Positions 44,983 to 54,708 are shown, numbered from the stretch's first letter. The stretch: 64,000 nucleotides of DNA from Leptotrichia sp. OH3620_COT-345 (GCF_003932895.1 NZ_RQYW01000005.1:1-64000), one strand, 5' to 3'. The notes: a model not told the origin generated them from the letters alone. Made by a program: numbers and translations.

Positions 44983-47445
44983 ATGAAGATTGATAAATCT
45001 CAATTAAAAGACAGTATTCTCAGAAAATTAAGGCGGCAGTACGGTAAAACAATAGAGGAAGCTCATGAATACGAGATATACTATGCAGTGTCAAGAGCTA
45101 TTCTCGACTATATAGTTGAAAACTGGTACAATACAAAAAAAACTTATGCAAAAAAGCAAGTGAAACAAATGTATTATTTTTCTGCTGAATTTCTTATGGG
45201 GAGATATTTGGGGAATAATCTGATTAATTTGCAGATAAATGATGCAGTAAGGGAAACACTCGAAGAGTTGGGAGTTGACATTAACAAAATAGAAGATCAG
45301 GAAACTGATGCGGGACTGGGAAATGGAGGATTAGGAAGATTGGCAGCATGTTTTCTCGATTCTCTTGCGACTCTTGAGCTTCCGGGAAATGGATACGGTC
45401 TGAGATATAAGTATGGAATGTTTGATCAGAGAATAGAAAACGGATTTCAGGTGGAATATCCCGATGACTGGACAAAATTCGGAGATCCATGGTCAATAAA
45501 AAGAATGGATAGGGTTTTTGAAGTTAAATTCGGAGGTCAGATAGAAGTACATAGAGATGAAGTGGGAAAAGAATACTTTAAAAGAGTCAATACTGAAAAT
45601 GTAAATGCTGTAGCTTATGACGTACCGATTATAGGTTACGGAAATGACACGGTAAATACATTAAGACTGTGGGAAGCAAGATCTCCTGAAGGTTTTGATT
45701 TGAAACTTTTCAATGATCAGAAATATCTGCTTGCATCTGAAAATGCGGTTCAAGCAGAAGATATATCCAGAGTTTTATACCCGAATGATACTGAAAAGGA
45801 CGGTAAGCTGTTAAGACTGAAGCAGCAGTTTTTCTTTACTTCGGCTTCATTACAGGATATAGTAAGAAGATACAAGTCACTTTATGGAAATGATTTTTCA
45901 AAGTTTCATGAAAAAGTGGCAATACAGCTGAATGATACTCATCCTGTGGTATCAATACCTGAATTAATGAGAATTTTCCTTGATTATGAAAAGTTAAATT
46001 GGGTAGAGGCATGGAATATCTGTAAGAATGTATTCTCATATACAAACCACACAATTTTATCTGAAGCATTGGAGAAATGGGAGATTTCATTATTCCAGCC
46101 TTTATTACCGAGAATATACCAGATTGTAGAAGAAATAAACAGAAGATTTATGGAAGAATTAAATGAAAAATATCCTGAAGATTGGCAGAAAAAACAGAAT
46201 ATGTCCATTATAGGAAACGGGCAAATAAGAATGGCATGGCTTGCAATAGTAGGTTCTCATACTGTAAACGGAGTGGCAGCTCTTCATACTGAAATTCTTA
46301 AAAATTCAGAGCTTAAAGAATGGTACGAGCTTTACCCTGAAAAATTTCAGAATAAGACAAACGGAATTACTCAGAGAAGATGGTTATTAAAATCAAATCC
46401 TGAACTGGCTGATTTAATTACAGGTCTTATAGGAGATAAATGGACTACTGATTTATACGAGCTAAAAAAATTGGAACAGTATATGGAAGATGACAGTGTG
46501 TTGAACAGGTTAAGTGAAATAAAACTGCATAATAAGCAAAAATTAGCTAAATATATAAAAGAGACAATGGGAATTGATGTAAATCCCGATTCGATATTCG
46601 ATGTACAGGTAAAAAGACTTCACGAATACAAAAGACAGCTGCTTAATATTTTGCACATAATGGATTTATACAATAAACTGAAAGAAAATCCTTTACTTGA
46701 TGTAGAGCCCAGAACATTTATCTTCGGTGCAAAAGCGGCGGCAGGATATAGAAGAGCAAAAGGAATAATAAAATTAATCAATTCAGTTGCAGAAAAGGTG
46801 AATAACGACTCGGATATTAACGGAAAGATAAAAGTGATATTTCTTGAAAATTACAGAGTATCTCTTGCTGAAAAAATATTCCCTGCTGCAGATGTTTCGG
46901 AGCAAATTTCTACTGCAAGTAAGGAAGCATCGGGTACTGGAAATATGAAGTTTATGTTGAACGGTGCGATAACTTTAGGAACTTTAGACGGTGCAAATGT
47001 AGAAATTGTCGAAGAAGCCGGAGAAGAGAATGCGTTTATATTCGGACTTAAGGCGGATGAAGTGGCAAGACTGGAAGTATACGGAAAGTATAATCCTCTG
47101 GAAGAATACAATGTAGTTGAAGGATTACAAAAAATTATAGATCAGCTTTCAGACGGAACGTATGATGATAATCATACAGGGATATTCAGAGAACTTCAGT
47201 CATCCTTATTATATGGAGCTGACGGAGGAAGACCTGATGTATATTTTGTGTTAAGAGACTTCTCATCATACAGAAATGCACAGGTAGAATTACAGAAAGC
47301 ATACAAAGATAAAAGAAAATGGGCACAAAAAATGCTTAAAAATATAGCAAATGCAGGTAAATTCAGCTCCGACAGAACAATAACGGAATATGCAAAAGAT
47401 ATATGGAATATACATCCTGTCAAAGTTGAAGATTATATAGACTAA
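44983..47445 (+). CDS. glgP: Glycogen/starch/maltodextrin phosphorylase
   Basis: Phosphorolyses alpha-1,4-glucan to glucose-1-phosphate, 820 residues. The PLP lysine is Lys656 in the signature SGTGNMKFMLNGAITLGTLD. N-terminal features DAGLGNGGLGRLAACFLDSL and the RRQYGK start are typical of the family. AGGAGG precedes the ATG. A strong terminator starts right behind the stop codon. It works with the convergent malQ in maltodextrin or glycogen breakdown. Confidence 0.97.
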   Translation: MKIDKSQLKDSILRKLRRQYGKTIEEAHEYEIYYAVSRAILDYIVENWYNTKKTYAKKQVKQMYYFSAEFLMGRYLGNNLINLQINDAVRETLEELGVDINKIEDQETDAGLGNGGLGRLAACFLDSLATLELPGNGYGLRYKYGMFDQRIENGFQVEYPDDWTKFGDPWSIKRMDRVFEVKFGGQIEVHRDEVGKEYFKRVNTENVNAVAYDVPIIGYGNDTVNTLRLWEARSPEGFDLKLFNDQKYLLASENAVQAEDISRVLYPNDTEKDGKLLRLKQQFFFTSASLQDIVRRYKSLYGNDFSKFHEKVAIQLNDTHPVVSIPELMRIFLDYEKLNWVEAWNICKNVFSYTNHTILSEALEKWEISLFQPLLPRIYQIVEEINRRFMEELNEKYPEDWQKKQNMSIIGNGQIRMAWLAIVGSHTVNGVAALHTEILKNSELKEWYELYPEKFQNKTNGITQRRWLLKSNPELADLITGLIGDKWTTDLYELKKLEQYMEDDSVLNRLSEIKLHNKQKLAKYIKETMGIDVNPDSIFDVQVKRLHEYKRQLLNILHIMDLYNKLKENPLLDVEPRTFIFGAKAAAGYRRAKGIIKLINSVAEKVNNDSDINGKIKVIFLENYRVSLAEKIFPAADVSEQISTASKEASGTGNMKFMLNGAITLGTLDGANVEIVEEAGEENAFIFGLKADEVARLEVYGKYNPLEEYNVVEGLQKIIDQLSDGTYDDNHTGIFRELQSSLLYGADGGRPDVYFVLRDFSSYRNAQVELQKAYKDKRKWAQKMLKNIANAGKFSSDRTITEYAKDIWNIHPVKVEDYID

Positions 47446-47446
47446 C

Positions 47447-47480
47447 AATATGAGGGCTCGTTATGCCCTCATATTATTTA
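47447..47480 (+). terminator. Terminator of glgP
   Basis: AATATGAGGG (47447-47456) pairs perfectly with CCCTCATATT (47466-47475). The TATGAGGG arm is the same as in the hairpin at 1132-1158. Confidence 0.85.
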
Positions 47481-47482
47481 TA

Positions 47483-47890
47483 CCAACTTTTTTCAAAAAA
47501 ATTTGATAAAAATTTTTTTATTCTTTTTAAAGAAGATTTGATCAAAAAACCATTCAATTCAAATTTTACTGAAGCTCAAAAATGACTACGCTCACTTTAT
47601 GCATTCTTCATGCAGTAAAATTTGAATGTTGAGGAGGAATTGAAAGATAAAGAGAGTGCTTTTAAATAAAAGCGCAGTTAAATTGTAACGGTAGTAGAAA
47701 TATATACTTGAATTGTAATTAAAAATCCAACATTCGAATTATTTCAACGAAAAAATACGGGAATAAACGTAAAGAAAAATCACTGTCTGAGCATAGCGAG
47801 TTTGTGATTTTTCAGTAAATGGAGTATTTTTGAGTTTGGAAATAATTTGAGTTGGGAGTTTTTTGTCAAACTTTTTTACAAAAAAGTTTG
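47483..47890. repeat. Composite of nested inverted repeats between glgP and malQ
   Basis: The outer ends CCAACTTTTTTCAAAAAAA (47483) and CAAACTTTTTTACAAAAAAG (47867) form two related hairpins in inverted arrangement. Inside lie a perfect 15-bp inverted repeat ATTCAAATTTTACTG (47557-47571) / 47613-47627; and a nested palindrome with arms CCAACATTCGAATTATTTC (47727-47745) / 47839-47855, enclosing AAAAATCAC (47775-47783) / GTGATTTTT (47804-47812). Both loops carry a TGAGC-x-TAG-like core (in the first on the opposite strand). No coding sequence was found. Confidence 0.7.
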
Positions 47891-47989
47891 GATTATTCCA
47901 AGTGTGAAGTGTGAAGGCAACTATGGAGCTCACACGGCTTTCAAAAAGTGTAGAAAAAAGTTTTGGCTCATTTTTTAATAAAATTTTAA

Positions 47990-48030
47990 AAGAGCTATTT
48001 CAATTTGTTATTTTTTGAAATAGCTCTTAT
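47990..48030. terminator. Terminator of malQ, probably bidirectional
   Basis: A perfect 14-bp stem, AAGAGCTATTTCAA (47990-48003) with TTGAAATAGCTCTT (48015-48028). It lies directly beyond the minus-strand malQ stop codon. Confidence 0.8.
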
Positions 48031-48032
48031 TT

Positions 48033-49523
48033 TTATCTTCCGTACATTTTAGTAATTTTAGCAATTTTTTCGGCAAGTTCATCAGTCAGCATATTTTCCT
48101 CCAGTCTCCATTGCCAATTTCCGGAAGCTATACCCGGAGTATTTATTCTCGCTTCACTTCCCAATCCGAGAAAATCCTGAATAGGAGCTATTGCCATATC
48201 GGCAACTGAACGCCATGCGCCTTTTATCATTCCCCAGTTCATTTGGGAATTATCACTTATATTCAAGTATTCCTTTGCAAAATTTCTGTCATTTTCATTT
48301 GCTTTGTCAAACCATCCTGCCAATGTGTCGTTATCATGTGTTCCTGTATAAACTACACAGTTTTTTACATACGTATGAGGCAAATAATCATTTTCTTCTC
48401 CCGAATCAAAAGCAAAACCTAAAATTTTCATTCCGGGAAATCCTGTTTCTTCTCTAAGGTTAATTACTTCAGGAGTCATAAAACCCAAATCTTCAGCAAT
48501 AATCGGTAATTCCCCCAATTGATTTTTAATAGCACTAAAAAGAGAAATTCCCGGTCCTTTCTGCCATTCTCCGTTTTGAGCTGTATCATCACCGAAAGGC
48601 ACAGCCCAGTATGATTCAAAACCTCTGAAATGATCAATTCTGATAATGTCGCATATTGATAAATTTGCTCTGACTCTCTCTATCCACCATTTGTAATTTG
48701 TTTCTGCAAGCTTATCCCAGTTATATAAAGGATTTCCCCAGAGCTGTCCCGTTTCACTGAAATAATCAGGTGGAACACCTGCTACTTTTACAGGGTTTAA
48801 ATTATGGTCAAACAGAAAAATTTCCGGATTTGCCCATGTATCGGCACTGTCAGCCGCCACAAATATAGGAATGTCTCCTATAATTTTTATTCCGTTTTCA
48901 TTGGCATATTTTTTTATTTCAAACCATTGTTTGAAAAACAGATATTGAATAAATTTCTGAAATTCAATTTCGTCATAAAGCTCTTCCCTGTATTTATTTA
49001 TTGCTTCAATATTTCTCAGCTTAATATCTTCAGGCCATTGTCCCCATTGCAGTCCGTTAAAACGGTTTTTTAAAGAAATGAACATTGAATAATCTTCAAG
49101 CCATGAGCTGTTTTCTTCCTTGAATTTATGAAATTCATTTTTCAATTCAGTGAAATCTCCTAACTTAAAGTTGTTAAAAGCTTTTTTGAGTAATGGAAAT
49201 TTCTGATTATATATTGCTCCGTAATCAATATATTCAGGATTTTCTCCCCAGAATGTATTGTCAAAATCTTCGTTTGGTAACAATCCGTACGAAATTAACG
49301 TATCAAAATCAATCAAATAAGGATTTCCTGCAAAAGATGAAAATGACTGATAAGGAGAATCTCCGTACCCCGTAGGACCTAAAGGAAATATCTGCCATAA
49401 TTTCTGATTTGATTTTTTCAGAAAATCAATAAATTTCATTGCTTCGTGTCCTAAAGTTCCTATCCCGTATTTTCCGGGCAAAGATCCAGGATGAAGCAGA
49501 ATTCCCGAACTTCGTTCAAACAT
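48033..49523 (-). CDS. malQ: 4-alpha-glucanotransferase (GH77, amylomaltase)
   Basis: Transfers maltodextrin segments between glucans, 496 residues. GH77 signatures: LLHPGSLPGKYGIGTLG at the N-terminus, YQSFSSFAGNPYLID, the nucleophile region IIRIDHFRGFESYWAVP, the acid/base region PIIAEDLGFMTPEV, and TGTHDNDTLAGWF. An AAGGAGG site precedes the ATG on the minus strand. It is convergent with glgP, with which it shares a pathway, across a repeat-rich gap of 587 bases. Confidence 0.96.
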   Translation of the reverse strand: MFERSSGILLHPGSLPGKYGIGTLGHEAMKFIDFLKKSNQKLWQIFPLGPTGYGDSPYQSFSSFAGNPYLIDFDTLISYGLLPNEDFDNTFWGENPEYIDYGAIYNQKFPLLKKAFNNFKLGDFTELKNEFHKFKEENSSWLEDYSMFISLKNRFNGLQWGQWPEDIKLRNIEAINKYREELYDEIEFQKFIQYLFFKQWFEIKKYANENGIKIIGDIPIFVAADSADTWANPEIFLFDHNLNPVKVAGVPPDYFSETGQLWGNPLYNWDKLAETNYKWWIERVRANLSICDIIRIDHFRGFESYWAVPFGDDTAQNGEWQKGPGISLFSAIKNQLGELPIIAEDLGFMTPEVINLREETGFPGMKILGFAFDSGEENDYLPHTYVKNCVVYTGTHDNDTLAGWFDKANENDRNFAKEYLNISDNSQMNWGMIKGAWRSVADMAIAPIQDFLGLGSEARINTPGIASGNWQWRLEENMLTDELAEKIAKITKMYGR

Positions 49524-49711
49524 ATTTTTCCTCCTTAATTAAAAATTATTTTATAACTATAATATACATTATATTTCTCAAAAAGTCTAATTAAGTTTTT
49601 AATTAAAAGCCGAATAATTTTATATAAGCAAATCAGTATTATGAAAATTTGACAAGCCTTCGTACTTGTTGTAAAATATATAATAAATGAAAAATTTGGG
49701 AGTTGATGTCG

Positions 49712-51126
49712 ATGTCAAATAAGCCGACTTGGAAAGAAGTTTTGAAAGAGTATCATTCCATAAAAAAGCGGAAATTGAAAAAATAAATAACAAAAATCTT
49801 AGCCGAAATCCTAATTACAAAGGGGAAAGAGATAATTTCAAATCGGAAGGCTACAAGTTCTACAATCCTAATAATTTTACAACAAAGCCTCAGGAAATTT
49901 ATAGAAATCTCGATGAAAAAGAAAGATTAAAAGAGATAAACCGGAGAAGAAAAGGTTGGACTATGGATGAAAAAAAAGAGGAATATAAAGTACTTCCTTT
50001 AAATGCCACTATTACTATAGGACAAGCTACTGAAAGCCGGAAAAGCTTGGATGACAGAACAGTAAAAGCGGAAGTGAGAAAGAGAACGGAAAACGGAAAA
50101 AATATCAATATGGCTATAAAGACATTAAAAAATTTCAATATTGACGATATGAAAAGTAAAATCGAAGTAATACAGGCATTTAACAGTGACACATATGTTT
50201 TAGAAAATTTTAATAACCTAAGAAATGGAATAATTAATAAAAGAAACGGAATGTTTGAAAAATTTCTGGAACGGTATGAAATACTTGAGTAACTTCATAT
50301 TGATTTAGAAGCGGGAATGTCCGCATTGGTAATAGGAAACAGAAAAACAAAAACTGTGGAAATAATATTCGGTGCAAGTCAGGATCCGAGCAATATATTC
50401 AGAAAAGATGAACCGAGAAAGCTAAAAAACTTTAAAGGGAGTGAAAAACTGAAAAGATATATAGAAAGAGGAGAGAATGCCAAATATGCCACTATGGATT
50501 GGGCTGGAAATAATTTGAAATCCCCCGTTGTAACGCCGCCCAATCAAAAAGCGGCTTTAAAGTTTGCTGAAGAAATACAGGGAAAATATAAAAACGGATA
50601 TAACGGCTATATAACATTGACAGATACAAACGGACACTCGGAAGGAGGAGGAGAGTCGGTATATACAGCTTCCGGACTTAATTTAAGGTGTTTTACGATA
50701 GATTCTACACCTGTCATTAATCCCGGAAGATATATAAATAATAATGAATTTTTAACTATAGTGCCTAATATGGGAAACGGAACATTAACTGCAACTGAAA
50801 AAGTGAAAGGAACGGCATTTCACATTGCAAAATTTAAAATAGGAACAAGCGGAAAAAGAGAATATAAATTTTTAAATACCCTTGCAATTCCTGTAGAATA
50901 TGATCGTGAAAGAGAACAAAGGATAAAAGAAATATTTAAAGACAATAAAACGGCACTGATATTTTTGGATAGTTTTAAACAGCATTGTCCCGATAATGAA
51001 CTGGATATAGAAAGGATTGAAGAGTTACAAAGATATGCAGAAAAAATAGCACCAGAATTTTATGAAAAATATAAAGCCGGTGGATATATTGACAGAAAAG
51101 AGCCTGAAAATGTATTTGTAAGATAA
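49712..51126 (+). pseudogene. Broken lipase-like alpha/beta hydrolase
   Basis: A protein of about 470 residues that I do not recognise by name. The N-terminal half is charged (NLSRNPNYKGERDNFKSEG). The C-terminal half has a nucleophile-elbow-like GHSEGGGES (within 50635-50661) followed by LNLRCFTIDSTPVINPG, as in lipase-like hydrolases of the Mbeg1/DUF2974 kind. ATG 49712 with GGGAG 9 bases upstream opens a frame that ends after 24 codons; the long frame only starts from TTG 49729, so a frameshift around 49735-49765 is likely. TAA at 50290-50292 interrupts the long frame between RYEILE and LHIDLEAGM. It could instead be two separate genes (49729-50292 and 50317-51126), but the second lacks a good ribosome binding site. 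Confidence 0.6.
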
Positions 51127-51177
51127 ATAAAAATTTTAATTTTTTTTTCTCCTGATTAGTTTTTTGTAGATGAAATA

Positions 51178-51206
51178 TTGACTTGAAATATTTTATCTGT
51201 TATACT
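51178..51206 (+). promoter_or_regulatory. Promoter of the small DUF1858 gene
   Basis: TTGACT (51178-51183), a 17-base spacer and TATACT (51201-51206), about 30 bases before the start. Confidence 0.75.
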
Positions 51207-51236
51207 TAAAATAGATGTTCGGGAGGTGTAGATATA

Positions 51237-51446
51237 ATGGCAAAAGTAGATAAAGATATGAATATAATGGAAGCTGTTGAAAGATATCCTATAATTGCAC
51301 AAGTTTTAATGAGATATGGATTAGGTTGTGTAGGATGTATAATTTCAAGTGCTGAAACATTAGGTGAAGGTATTGCGGCACATGGACTAAATCCTGATAT
51401 TATAATTGAAGAAGTAAATATGATATTGGAAAAACAGGAAGGATAA
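51237..51446 (+). CDS. DUF1858 / hybrid-cluster-associated redox disulfide protein
   Basis: A 69-residue single-domain DUF1858 protein. It carries the CxxC redox motif GLGCVGCIISSAETL of the 'hybrid cluster protein-associated redox disulfide' type. Such proteins accompany nitrosative-stress or iron-sulfur-repair genes, but their reaction is not established. It has its own promoter, a GGGAGGTG ribosome binding site and its own terminator, so it is monocistronic. It is related in fold to the two C-terminal copies in the DUF438 protein at 21176, which lack the cysteines. Confidence 0.88.
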   Translation: MAKVDKDMNIMEAVERYPIIAQVLMRYGLGCVGCIISSAETLGEGIAAHGLNPDIIIEEVNMILEKQEG

Positions 51447-51455
51447 ATCTAATAA

Positions 51456-51506
51456 CGACTGTTTTGAAGAAACTATAAAGTTTCTATTAAAACAGTTGTT
51501 TTTTTA
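51456..51506 (+). terminator. Terminator after the DUF1858 gene
   Basis: ACTGTTTT (51458-51465) pairs with AAAACAGT (51489-51496), with an inner AAACT/AGTTT pair and a run of seven Ts. The remaining gap to 51749 is AT-rich and holds the next promoter. Confidence 0.8.
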
Positions 51507-51659
51507 TGTTTCTTTGAATTAAAGAAATTTAATTAAATTATTCAGTTTTTTAAATTGGTAAAATTTATAGAAAATAATAATTAAAATATTTAAGAATAAC
51601 ATTTAATAAAAATTCTATTTTATTAAAGAGGATATATAAAAAAAATTTCAGAATTAAAA

Positions 51660-51688
51660 TTGACAAATAAAAAAACTGGTGTTATATT
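51660..51688 (+). promoter_or_regulatory. Promoter of the outer-membrane protein gene
   Basis: TTGACA (51660-51665), a 17-base spacer and TATATT (51683-51688). A perfect TATAAT 5 bases further on would give a 22-base spacer and is less likely. Confidence 0.65.
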
Positions 51689-51749
51689 ATAATGTGATCA
51701 ACATCAAGTTATTATAAAATGAAATATAAAGTAAAAGTAAAGGAGAAAT

Positions 51750-53042
51750 ATGAAATTAAAAATAGCTATTATGTCATTATTGGCAAGTACGATTTTAAGT
51801 GCGGCAAGTATTGATTACTTGTCAAATAATTCCGCCTCATTTTTTCAAAATCCATCACAGACGGGGAAAATAACTGTAGAAGGAGTATTTTATAACCCGG
51901 CGGGAACGGTATTTTTAGAGGATGGGATATATCTCAATGCAAATATGCAAAATTCTTTAATTGAAGAATCGATGATATTAAAAGGAAAGAAATACGGTTC
52001 AAAAACTTATGCAGGTGCACCATCCTTCAATGTTTTATATAAAAAGGATAATTTTTCAATATTTGGAAATGCAAGTGTTATAGCCGGTGGGGCTACATTA
52101 AAATATAAAGAAGGTGTAGCAGGAGTACAACTTGCCGGAGATGCTTTCAATCAACTTACAGGAGGACGTCTCGGAGCTAAACTTATTGAAAATAATTTCA
52201 AAGGACAAAACAGATATTACCAATTAATGACAGGAGGAGCTTATAGAATAAATGATAAGTTTTCAATAGCCGGAGGGCTGAAATATGTACTGGGAGTTAG
52301 AAAACTTAAAGGGAATGCATCATACAGCTACAATCCTCTTGTAGGAAGGGTGATAGGACTTAGCGGAAATGAGCTGCACCTTGATTCGGAAAGGACAGCG
52401 AGCGGTATAGGCGGAGTAATAGGATTTGATTATAAACCTACTGATACATTGAATTTCGGATTAAAATACGAAACTCCGGTAAAATTGAAGTTCAAGGCTA
52501 AGGCAAGTGAAGTAAAGGGAATGTCCGTAGCAGGAAAGCCTCTGGGAATTTCATTTTTTTATCCTGAGTATGCAGATGGAGCAAAATACAGAAGAGATTT
52601 ACCGGGAGTATTATCATTAGGAGTTTCTAAGGATATGGGGAAATTTACATATTCGGCAGGATATATCCATTATTTCAATAAAGCTGCAAAAATGGACAGA
52701 TTTAAATATAAAAACGGTCATGAACTAAATTTGGGTCTGGATTACAGAATAAACGATAAATTTATATGGCATGCAGGGTTTAACTATGCGGATACGGGAG
52801 CACCAAGAAATACATTTAATGATGTTGAATATGGAGTTAACTCTCAAATATATGCTACAGGGCTTACATATAAGCCTACTGAAAATTCTGAATGGAAATT
52901 CGGTATAGCACATGTTTCATATAATTCGGCAAACGGAGAAAAAGAAAAAACTTTACTTCCGGGAGTGTCTCTTGATAAATCCCAAGTAAAATATGATAAA
53001 TCTATAAATGTATTTACTGTAGGATATACACATAAATTTTAA
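51750..53042 (+). CDS. FadL/OMPP1/TodX family outer-membrane protein
   Basis: A 430-residue beta-barrel protein. The signal peptide (KLKIAIMSLLASTILSAAS) is followed by SIDYLSNNSASFFQNPSQTG and FYNPAGTVFLEDG, the FadL-type N-terminal hatch region with its NPAG motif. The sequence continues with alternating amphipathic strands and ends in Phe (VGYTHKF), the signal for outer-membrane assembly. FadL relatives let hydrophobic compounds such as fatty acids cross the outer membrane. It proves a diderm cell. Own promoter and terminator. Confidence 0.9.
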   Translation: MKLKIAIMSLLASTILSAASIDYLSNNSASFFQNPSQTGKITVEGVFYNPAGTVFLEDGIYLNANMQNSLIEESMILKGKKYGSKTYAGAPSFNVLYKKDNFSIFGNASVIAGGATLKYKEGVAGVQLAGDAFNQLTGGRLGAKLIENNFKGQNRYYQLMTGGAYRINDKFSIAGGLKYVLGVRKLKGNASYSYNPLVGRVIGLSGNELHLDSERTASGIGGVIGFDYKPTDTLNFGLKYETPVKLKFKAKASEVKGMSVAGKPLGISFFYPEYADGAKYRRDLPGVLSLGVSKDMGKFTYSAGYIHYFNKAAKMDRFKYKNGHELNLGLDYRINDKFIWHAGFNYADTGAPRNTFNDVEYGVNSQIYATGLTYKPTENSEWKFGIAHVSYNSANGEKEKTLLPGVSLDKSQVKYDKSINVFTVGYTHKF

Positions 53043-53053
53043 TAATATTTCAG

Positions 53054-53083
53054 AGGGACTTTTTAAATAAAGTCCCTTCTTTA
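53054..53083 (+). terminator. Terminator of the FadL-type gene
   Basis: AGGGACTTT (53054-53062) pairs with AAAGTCCCT (53069-53077), a 6-base loop, then TCTTT. Confidence 0.8.
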
Positions 53084-53096
53084 AAAAAAACAAGAA

Positions 53097-54179
53097 ATGG
53101 GGAATAGTCAATTGGAAAGAAATTCGGAAGAAATGAAAAATAAAGAAAAAATAAAAAATGGAATAGTTTTCGGGAAATTTTATCCTCTACACATCGGACA
53201 TGTGGATTTTATCCAAAAAGCAGTCGGCATGGTAGATAATTTGTATGTAACAGTGTGTACAGATAAAGAACGTGATATAAATTTGTTTAAAGAATCAAAA
53301 ATGAAAAAAATGCCTACAGCTCAGGATAGGATAAAATTTTTGGAACAAACTTTTAAATATCAGGACAATATTAAAATTCTTCATTTGAATGAAGAAGGAA
53401 TACCTTCTTATCCTAATGGATGGAAAGGATGGAGTGACAGGGTAAGAGAACTTCTTTTAAAGAATAATATAAAGATAGATACGATTTTCACTAATGAAAC
53501 ACAGGATGTAGAAAATTATAGAAAAAATTTTATAAACTTAAATGATGTCAAAGAGATTTTTAACAATGAACTTGAAATTATTACAACCGATATCGCGAGG
53601 AATAATTTTAGGATAAGTGCAACGGAAATAAGAAGAAATCCATATGAAAATTGGATTTTTATACCGAAATATGTAAGAAGATTTTTTGCTTTGAAAGTAG
53701 CGATAATAGGTTCTGAAAATGCGGGAAAAACTAATTTGACACATAAGTTGGCAAATTATTTTAACACTTCTTTTGCAAGAGAACACAGAAAAGAGTTTAT
53801 AAAAAATCATTCTAAAATTTTAGGATACGAGGATTACAATCAAATAGTGCATAAACAAAATCAGGAAATAATAAATTCAGTAAAAAATTCAAATAAAATA
53901 TCTATTATGGATACTGAATACCTGACATTACAAACATATTCTTTAATAGATACGGGAAAAGAAAATAAAGAGATACAAAAATTTATAAAAAACAGTAATT
54001 TTGATATAATAATTTATATAGATAAAAATAATAACAGCAGATTTGACAATCAATTAAAAAAATTACTTGAGAAATACAATATAAAATATTTTATTCTTCC
54101 TTTTAATAAGAAAAAAAATAATTTTACAGAAGTTTATAACAAAAGTACAGAAATAATAGAAAATTATATTGGAAAATAA
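53097..54179 (+). CDS. nadR: NadR: NMN adenylyltransferase and ribosylnicotinamide kinase
   Basis: A bifunctional NAD salvage enzyme. The nucleotidyltransferase domain (about 20-190) contains GKFYPLHIGHV with the HxGH motif and the late ISATEIRRNP. The kinase domain (about 200-360) has a P-loop in IGSENAGKTNL. It lacks the N-terminal helix-turn-helix repressor domain of enteric NadR. The start is uncertain: ATG 53097 has no good ribosome binding site, and ATG 53133 (MKNKEKIKNG) has GGAAG too close. Both leave the domains intact. Confidence 0.93.
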   Translation: MGNSQLERNSEEMKNKEKIKNGIVFGKFYPLHIGHVDFIQKAVGMVDNLYVTVCTDKERDINLFKESKMKKMPTAQDRIKFLEQTFKYQDNIKILHLNEEGIPSYPNGWKGWSDRVRELLLKNNIKIDTIFTNETQDVENYRKNFINLNDVKEIFNNELEIITTDIARNNFRISATEIRRNPYENWIFIPKYVRRFFALKVAIIGSENAGKTNLTHKLANYFNTSFAREHRKEFIKNHSKILGYEDYNQIVHKQNQEIINSVKNSNKISIMDTEYLTLQTYSLIDTGKENKEIQKFIKNSNFDIIIYIDKNNNSRFDNQLKKLLEKYNIKYFILPFNKKKNNFTEVYNKSTEIIENYIGK

Positions 54180-54347
54180 ATTTAAGATTTTACTTTTTAA
54201 TTTACGCAGTGATAAATATGTACTAAACGTCAGGTAAATGATTTCGGCTTAAAGCTGTAGAGATATTTAAAAAATAAATATTGACAATGATAGATAATTT
54301 TAAAAAAAGAGAAAGTGGGAGTATAATAAAACTATCAGAAAAAATAC

Positions 54348-54376
54348 TTGACAATGAAATATTCTTATGATAGAAT
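54348..54376 (+). promoter_or_regulatory. Promoter of the rpmG-tRNA-secE-nusG transcript
   Basis: TTGACA (54348-54353), a 17-base spacer and TAGAAT (54371-54376), 55 bases before rpmG. Confidence 0.75.
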
Positions 54377-54431
54377 GATCAAGCTAGTTTATTCTGGTAA
54401 TACCAATAATTTATTGGGAGGGATAGAAAAC

Positions 54432-54581
54432 ATGAGAGTACAAGTTATTTTAGAATGCACGGAAACAAAATTAAGACATTATGTTACAACTAAAAACAAA
54501 AAGACTCATCCTGAAAGACTGGAAATGAGAAAATATAATCCGGTGCTGAAAAGACATTCTCTATACAGAGAAGTTAAATAA
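54432..54581 (+). CDS. rpmG: 50S ribosomal protein L33
   Basis: L33, 49 residues, starting [23 protein letters not shown] precedes ATG 54432; an upstream in-frame extension from 54348 would run through the promoter and is rejected. It has a single Cys and no zinc-binding CxxC pairs, so it is the zinc-independent form. It sits in front of tRNA-Trp and secE, a common bacterial arrangement. Confidence 0.96.
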   Translation: MRVQVILECTETKLRHYVTTKNKKTHPERLEMRKYNPVLKRHSLYREVK

Positions 54582-54608
54582 TAATTTAGAAATACACTAA
54601 TATGAAAT

Positions 54609-54684
54609 AGGTCAGTAGCTCAATTGGTAGAGCATCGGTCTCCAAAACCGAGGGTTACGGGTTCGATTCCTGTCTGACCTGCCA
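54609..54684 (+). tRNA. tRNA-Trp (CCA anticodon)
   Basis: A 76-nt cloverleaf. The acceptor arm AGGTCAG (54609-54615) pairs with CTGACCT (54674-54680), followed by G and an encoded CCA. The anticodon stem TCGGT/ACCGA encloses loop CTCCAAA with anticodon CCA. The T loop GGTTCGATTCC is standard. It lies between rpmG and secE, as in many bacteria. Confidence 0.97.
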
Positions 54685-54708
54685 TTTTAATTTTATGGAG
54701 ATGTTTTT

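Noticed and set aside
54281-54327. TTGACA at 54281 with TATAAT at 54322 as an rpmG promoter
   Set aside because: The spacer would be 35 bases. The pair at 54348-54376 has a 17-base spacer and is much better.
54348-54431. N-terminal extension of L33 from 54348
   Set aside because: The extension would begin inside the promoter, and ATG 54432 has the ribosome binding site and the family's normal start.
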